Shown here piece by piece: positions 59,701-64,000 of a stretch of 64,000 nt of DNA. The stretch comes from Azolla pinnata (taxonomy: Eukaryota; Streptophyta; Polypodiopsida; Salviniales; Salviniaceae): positions 20,033 through 84,032 of the forward strand of contig JBBBWG010011557.1 in NCBI GenBank assembly GCA_037176905.1. Reading direction: 5' to 3'. Under the pieces are notes generated by a model. The model ran no database searches. It saw nothing but the letters and a program-made list of their open reading frames with translations, and was not told the origin of the DNA. The stretch's first letter is position 1. Every line of letters begins with the position of its first letter. The position numbers and the translations under genes were made by a program.

Positions 59701-62700
59701 AGCATAAACTTTCAAAAGTGGAATCCAGAAGATTAGATACATACTGGGAGCCAGAAACATATGATAACTCCAACTACGGAGAAGAAAGATATGCATAAGC
59801 ATGGTAATGCATAAGGAAATCTGAGAAATTCCAGAGTAAGTTTGTTAGACATAAACTGAGCAGTGCAGGTTTTTATGCAGAAAAGAGCAATTTCATTGAT
59901 TGCACACATTTCTTTACAGGAAACTCACTGATCAAAAAGAGATCCACTTGGAACAAGCCACGGATACTTGCTGCTTGGCTGCAAAAGAAACAGAAACTGA
60001 ATACAAGAAGTCCAACCAGTAAACAGTATTCCTGAGCAAGAAAACCGATATACCTGCGCAAGATAACCTCCAATGGCTGGACCAATAATCAAACCAAGAC
60101 CCCACATCGTGCCTACCTATAAAACAAGTTATATTTCATAGAGAAGATTAAGAACAAAATACGATTTTTTGTTCCAGAGAATTGAGACTAAGACTGAGAT
60201 TTTCACCAATGAAAGCCCCTGTGCCTGATGCTCCTCAGTACATATCTCCGATGCATATGCCTGCAAATGTTTCAATGTGTGCTTTTTTTTACGTTTATTA
60301 ATAAATTATCATATAATAAGTCAATAAGGGATCTACTTTAGAACAATGGAACATACACGAACTACTCCTAAGGTTGAATTGGTGACTCCAAGGAAGAATC
60401 TTGATAACAATGCCACCCAGAAATTTGGGCTGAATCCAAACACTGTATTAAAGAGAACTCTGCAAGGACCAAAACCAAGTAGATATAAATCTTAGTGCAT
60501 CCGGCTTTGCATAACACATTCTTCAACATGCATACACACACTGTGACAAATTCACTGATTCATCAGGATGCACAAAAATATACATTGTTCAGGATTTCCC
60601 AGCCACTTACATTGATGAAGTACCAATAAGCATAACAGGTTTACGACCATATTTATCAGAAAACATGCACCATGGCGTTGAAGTAAAGAAACGCCCCAGC
60701 ATTAGAGCAGATCCTGAAAAGAGTTTAGTAGGAAAAATTCTCTCATAAATAACCAGGCCTTAAATAGAGTATGAGCGAAAAGCACGGATGATACTCAACA
60801 TGAGAAAACATATTAAAGAATGAAAAGAAGGATTTTGAAGATTCAGTAAGCCCAAGGAAGAAAAATGATTACAAGGACTTGAAAATATTCCACTTGTCCT
60901 CCACAGATCATTTTTAGTCTAGTTACAGTACTAAATATGTATCTTTATCTTCAATTTCGTAATGAAGGAAATTTTCATCTTACTTGGAATGCAGTACCCT
61001 GGAGACGATGTCTATCTATGATGCACAAACCAAGATTCAATATATGATATTAAACATTGAAAAGAAAAAATTGAATGTCTTTTGCAAATGAAAAATAGCT
61101 GCAGATTCTGTATACGCATTCCATCTCTCCCAAAGAAGGCATAAAGAGACAAGATAATCTTCAAACATGTGTATGAACCAATGAGTTAGCAGTTCAATGA
61201 ACTAAATAACGTTTTGTAACTTGTACAATTTAAGCTTTAGCAGTTCCAGTAATAAGTAACTATTGCCTATTAAAACAGCAAGGTCCACATGGATACCATG
61301 AGCAGAAATAAAATAAAAAGTCGGTACCTATGTAACCTGCATATGAACCAATAGCTGTATCCGATTTGGCTATGCCAAAATCTCTAACCTGATGTAAATG
61401 ACACAAATTTTATAAATTGGTAAAAGCATTGCAGTCAAATCTTCAACCAATATAGATCGCATATTAGCGAGTTTCAAACTTTACCATAAAGTAGAGGAAC
61501 GGGAACAGTGATGAAATCGGCAATGCTAGAAACAGACAAACAGAACAGTCAACAGAACTATTAGAAAGAAAGAAAATTACACTATACAATACTGCAATAC
61601 AAAGAGCCTACAGTCTGTAGTATAGCCCACAGCTCAAAAGCAGTCTATCATGTTCGGATGTGTCAATATTAACTCAAACTTCTAACAGAAAACCCATGCA
61701 AGTGTATCACGTTCCTAGTCAAATAGTAAGTTGCCAATCATGCGGACATGAACTACTGTGCAGAGTCATGGGCGCTGGATTGAAATGAAATGCCATGCTT
61801 GAACAAGATATTGCTCATTGGGATGTGAGAGATTTTCAGTTCAAAAGAAATGGGAGCGATCTAGAGGGACTGTTTCTTGATCCATAAAACATTTGGAGAT
61901 CAAAATCAGTATTTTAAGGTTTCATTCTTTTTGCCATATGCTCACCTGAGAAATTTACTGATATTTATTGCCATTTGCTCAACCAAATGTACCATGATAC
62001 CTAAACAGCTTCTGTTTAACATGCCCTGATGCTTACAAGACAAGATGTACACTGTTGCTACACCAAGCCAAGATCATGGGTTACGATGATCTTATCTGCA
62101 AAAAGCCGGTGCAGCATAAACCATGTGTGCCTTCATGGCTCTAATCCACCTATATATTACGTGTGAGCCTCAGAATATTATTGTGGTGACAGACCATCTT
62201 ACAATATTGCTGAAGGGAAGTCCATATTCAATTTCTTCCTGATCCCTTCCTGTTCCTCTATCATCTTCCAGTACCAAAACCTCTGTGCAAATGTGATACC
62301 GTCCTGATCATGCTCATATATCCACAAATCAACAACACATTAACTTGTCATTCTTCATTTCCTTAATATTCCAAAACTTCAAATTACTCATGAATGTATG
62401 CAGGCCACATTCATGTTGCACTGATCTTCCCACGATTCCCACGGTACATTCAACAGTGAATTACTCATGAGCACATGCAGCTGAAAGGTTAAACGATATG
62501 AGGCAGCGATCATGAATCGGGATTAGTACAACATGCCCATCGATGAAATTGATGAGTGGAGGCATTATAGAACTACAGTCTAAGCATACATTACACATGC
62601 ACACGTGCATACATGCATGTATACGTACATTCATACGTATACACGACACATATCTCCATGCATACACGTGTACGTGCATACATGTGTACGTGCATACAAA

Positions 62701-63316
62701 ACACACAATGTACACATATGCATACATATGTAGACACATGAAAGTATACACACATAATCATATGCTACATACATACACACACACATGCACGATATACATG
62801 TACATACATGCATACGGACACGCATTCACATACACAATATGTACGTACAAGATACGTTGATGTGTACGTATAAATATTGAGAGTCGTGTGCCTTCTGATA
62901 GGAGGGCGGAAGAGATGAATCGGTGAAGCTTGCTCATGACAACGTCACGATTGAATCATAGAATGATGGAAGGGAAACGACGACGATGGTTGAGGAGGAT
63001 CTTTACCGTTGCAAAGCACCAGGACTGCGACGAAGAAGAGCTCCTTTCTCGGCGGATGCTTGGCAGAGGATTTCTTCCGCGCCAAGGCACAGCCGGAGCA
63101 GCCTTCATGGTAAGCCGGTCGAAGCTCTCCATCGATGGCGATATTCTCTAGTGAGCCGGCCTGTTTCGTCGACCCAAGACGATGGCCTTCTTGCAGCTGC
63201 TGCTCCTGCGGCTGCTGGTAGACTTCTTCTCGGGCCGATCCTTGATCTTCTTGTGGCAGGAGGTCATGAATTAGCAGAGGTTCCTTCAGCGAGGGAGATT
63301 CCTCCGCTGCTTTCAT
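56788..63316 (-). CDS. ZIFL-type major facilitator transporter, copy B
   Basis: Paralogue of copy A, facing it tail to tail. Exons (minus strand): 63007-63316, 61485-61525, 61328-61388, 60611-60713, 60357-60459, 60207-60260, 60054-60116, 59929-59978, 59745-59820, 59429-59653, 59141-59228, 58959-59044, 58751-58858, 57682-57726, 57422-57510, 57250-57293 and 56788-56936; 564 codons in frame. Exons 2-9 and 11-16 match copy A to the base in length; only exons 1, 10 and 17 differ. The N-terminus is 50 residues longer (Gln-rich) before the CSGC pair (Cys73, Cys76). The MFS loop motif is WCMFSDKYGRKP, with Gly to Cys and Arg to Lys against copy A. The antiporter-like segment GLGLIIGPAIGGYLAQ and the NGISMTFMSLFKAVGPASAG segment are kept. 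The central loop carries His and acidic residues. Introns are longer than in copy A, notably intron 1 (61526-63006). Substrate is not predictable from sequence. Confidence 0.94.
62580..62880. repeat. ACAT/CATAC/GTAC array in ZIFL-B intron 1
   Basis: ACATACATG, CATACACG and GTACGTGC words over 300 bp, of the same general kind as the arrays upstream of PERK, serpin and ZIFL-A. It lies about 430 bp inside the transcribed region. Confidence 0.85.
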
Positions 63317-64000
63317 GGCAGTTACCTGAGAAATCCGTCAACCAACTGAGGTAACTACCAACTAACCAAGCGTCCGCAGATTCTGCGGCGAGAGTCGAAG
63401 AAGAAGAAGAAGAAGAAGAAGAAGAAGAAGCAGCAGAAGAGCAGTGGCTATGGCGGTAAACGAAGCAGAAGAGCAGAGAGGCGCCGAAAGCTCAGGGAAA
63501 TGGAATCCTCAGAACAAATGGAGAAATCAACAAGAAAGCCGAAAAAACGCAGAAATGAACAAAACGCAACAAAGCTTAAAAACAAAACGCAAACGCAAAA
63601 AAGCAAAACGCAAAACGCGGATTGTCCTAGAGACAGGAAAAGACAACAAAAAAAAATGAAACAAAACAAATATTGTTTGCGGTTTTAGTTTTTTTTTCCC
63701 GCCTTTTTTTCCGCCTTTTTTCCCGCCTTTTTTTCCCGCCTTTTTTTTTGCCTTCTTCCTTTTTTTTCTTTTTTTGGTTTTCCTTTTCTTTTTGCGTATG
63801 CATTTTTTGTACGTACGCATGTATACATGTATGTATGTATATATGTACGTATGCACGTATGTATATCTATTTATGCATGTACGTATATCTATGTGTGTGT
63901 GTATGTATGTATGTATGTATGTGTATGTATGTATGTATGTATGTGTATGTATGTTGCACGTATATGCATGTATACGCATGTATGCCCTATGTATGTATAT
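63317..64000. repeat. ZIFL-B upstream region with GAA, T-rich and ATGT arrays
   Basis: GAAGAA repeats cover 63396-63430. Positions 63540-63660 are A-rich. CGCCTTTTTTTCC units recur four to five times at 63695-63755. From 63800 to the window edge the DNA is TATG/ATGT tetramers with CACGTATG words. No gene is supported; the open frames here have biased composition. Confidence 0.75.

Overview
This is a stretch of nuclear DNA from a land plant, very probably a non-seed plant (bryophyte, lycophyte or fern grade). All genes are split by GT-AG introns, most of them about 60-500 bp. The families are plant families: a PERK receptor kinase, an RH3-type DEAD-box helicase, an LR serpin and ZIF/ZIFL transporters. 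The strongest taxonomic clue is an intact two-domain betaine-lipid synthase (BTA1 type, BtaB-like plus BtaA/DUF3419), an enzyme kept by algae and non-seed plants and absent from seed plants. I cannot name the species.

Layout: 715-3737 (-) proline-rich PERK-like receptor kinase, with its last exon outside the readable part; 6704-11061 (+) plastid RH3-like DEAD-box RNA helicase; 12546-17609 (-) a very large low-complexity protein with an OCTOPUS-like Cys motif; 20576-22602 (-) inhibitory serpin; 24510-25610 (-) a decayed tandem copy of that serpin; 26230-28210 (-) a decayed Ty3/gypsy element; about 28.9-33.4 kb AT-rich repeat-derived DNA; 35948-40774 (+) BTA1-like betaine-lipid synthase; 40.8-46.2 kb mostly AT-rich and without recognisable genes; 47268-54071 (+) and 56788-63316 (-) two ZIFL major-facilitator transporters facing tail to tail, with a LINE reverse-transcriptase relic between them.

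For six genes the exon models were built by hand from splice sites and reading phase. Five keep the frame from start to stop: RH3-like 11 exons, 839 aa; serpin 2 exons, 396 aa; BTA1-like 17 exons, 661 aa; ZIFL-A 17 exons, 518 aa; ZIFL-B 17 exons, 564 aa. The PERK model keeps frame over 7 exons but is open at its 3' end. The OCTOPUS-like gene is modelled with 2 exons and 1,622 aa.

The genes have no obvious shared pathway; the window is an ordinary plant gene neighbourhood. Its unusual traits are an extreme load of simple repeats (CTT, GAT, CAG, GA and CATG/TATG arrays, some inside coding sequence), telomere-like tracts of two types (TTTAGGG and TTAGGG), and sharp alternation between GC-moderate gene blocks and AT-rich repeat blocks. 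I saw no CRISPR array, no convincing tRNA or rRNA gene, and no clearly new multi-gene system. The best leads are the altered SAM-binding residues in the methyltransferase half of the BTA1-like protein, the OCTOPUS-like giant with TTAGGG repeats in both exon and intron, the ZIFL pair with identical exon architecture, and CATG-type arrays lying upstream of four genes.
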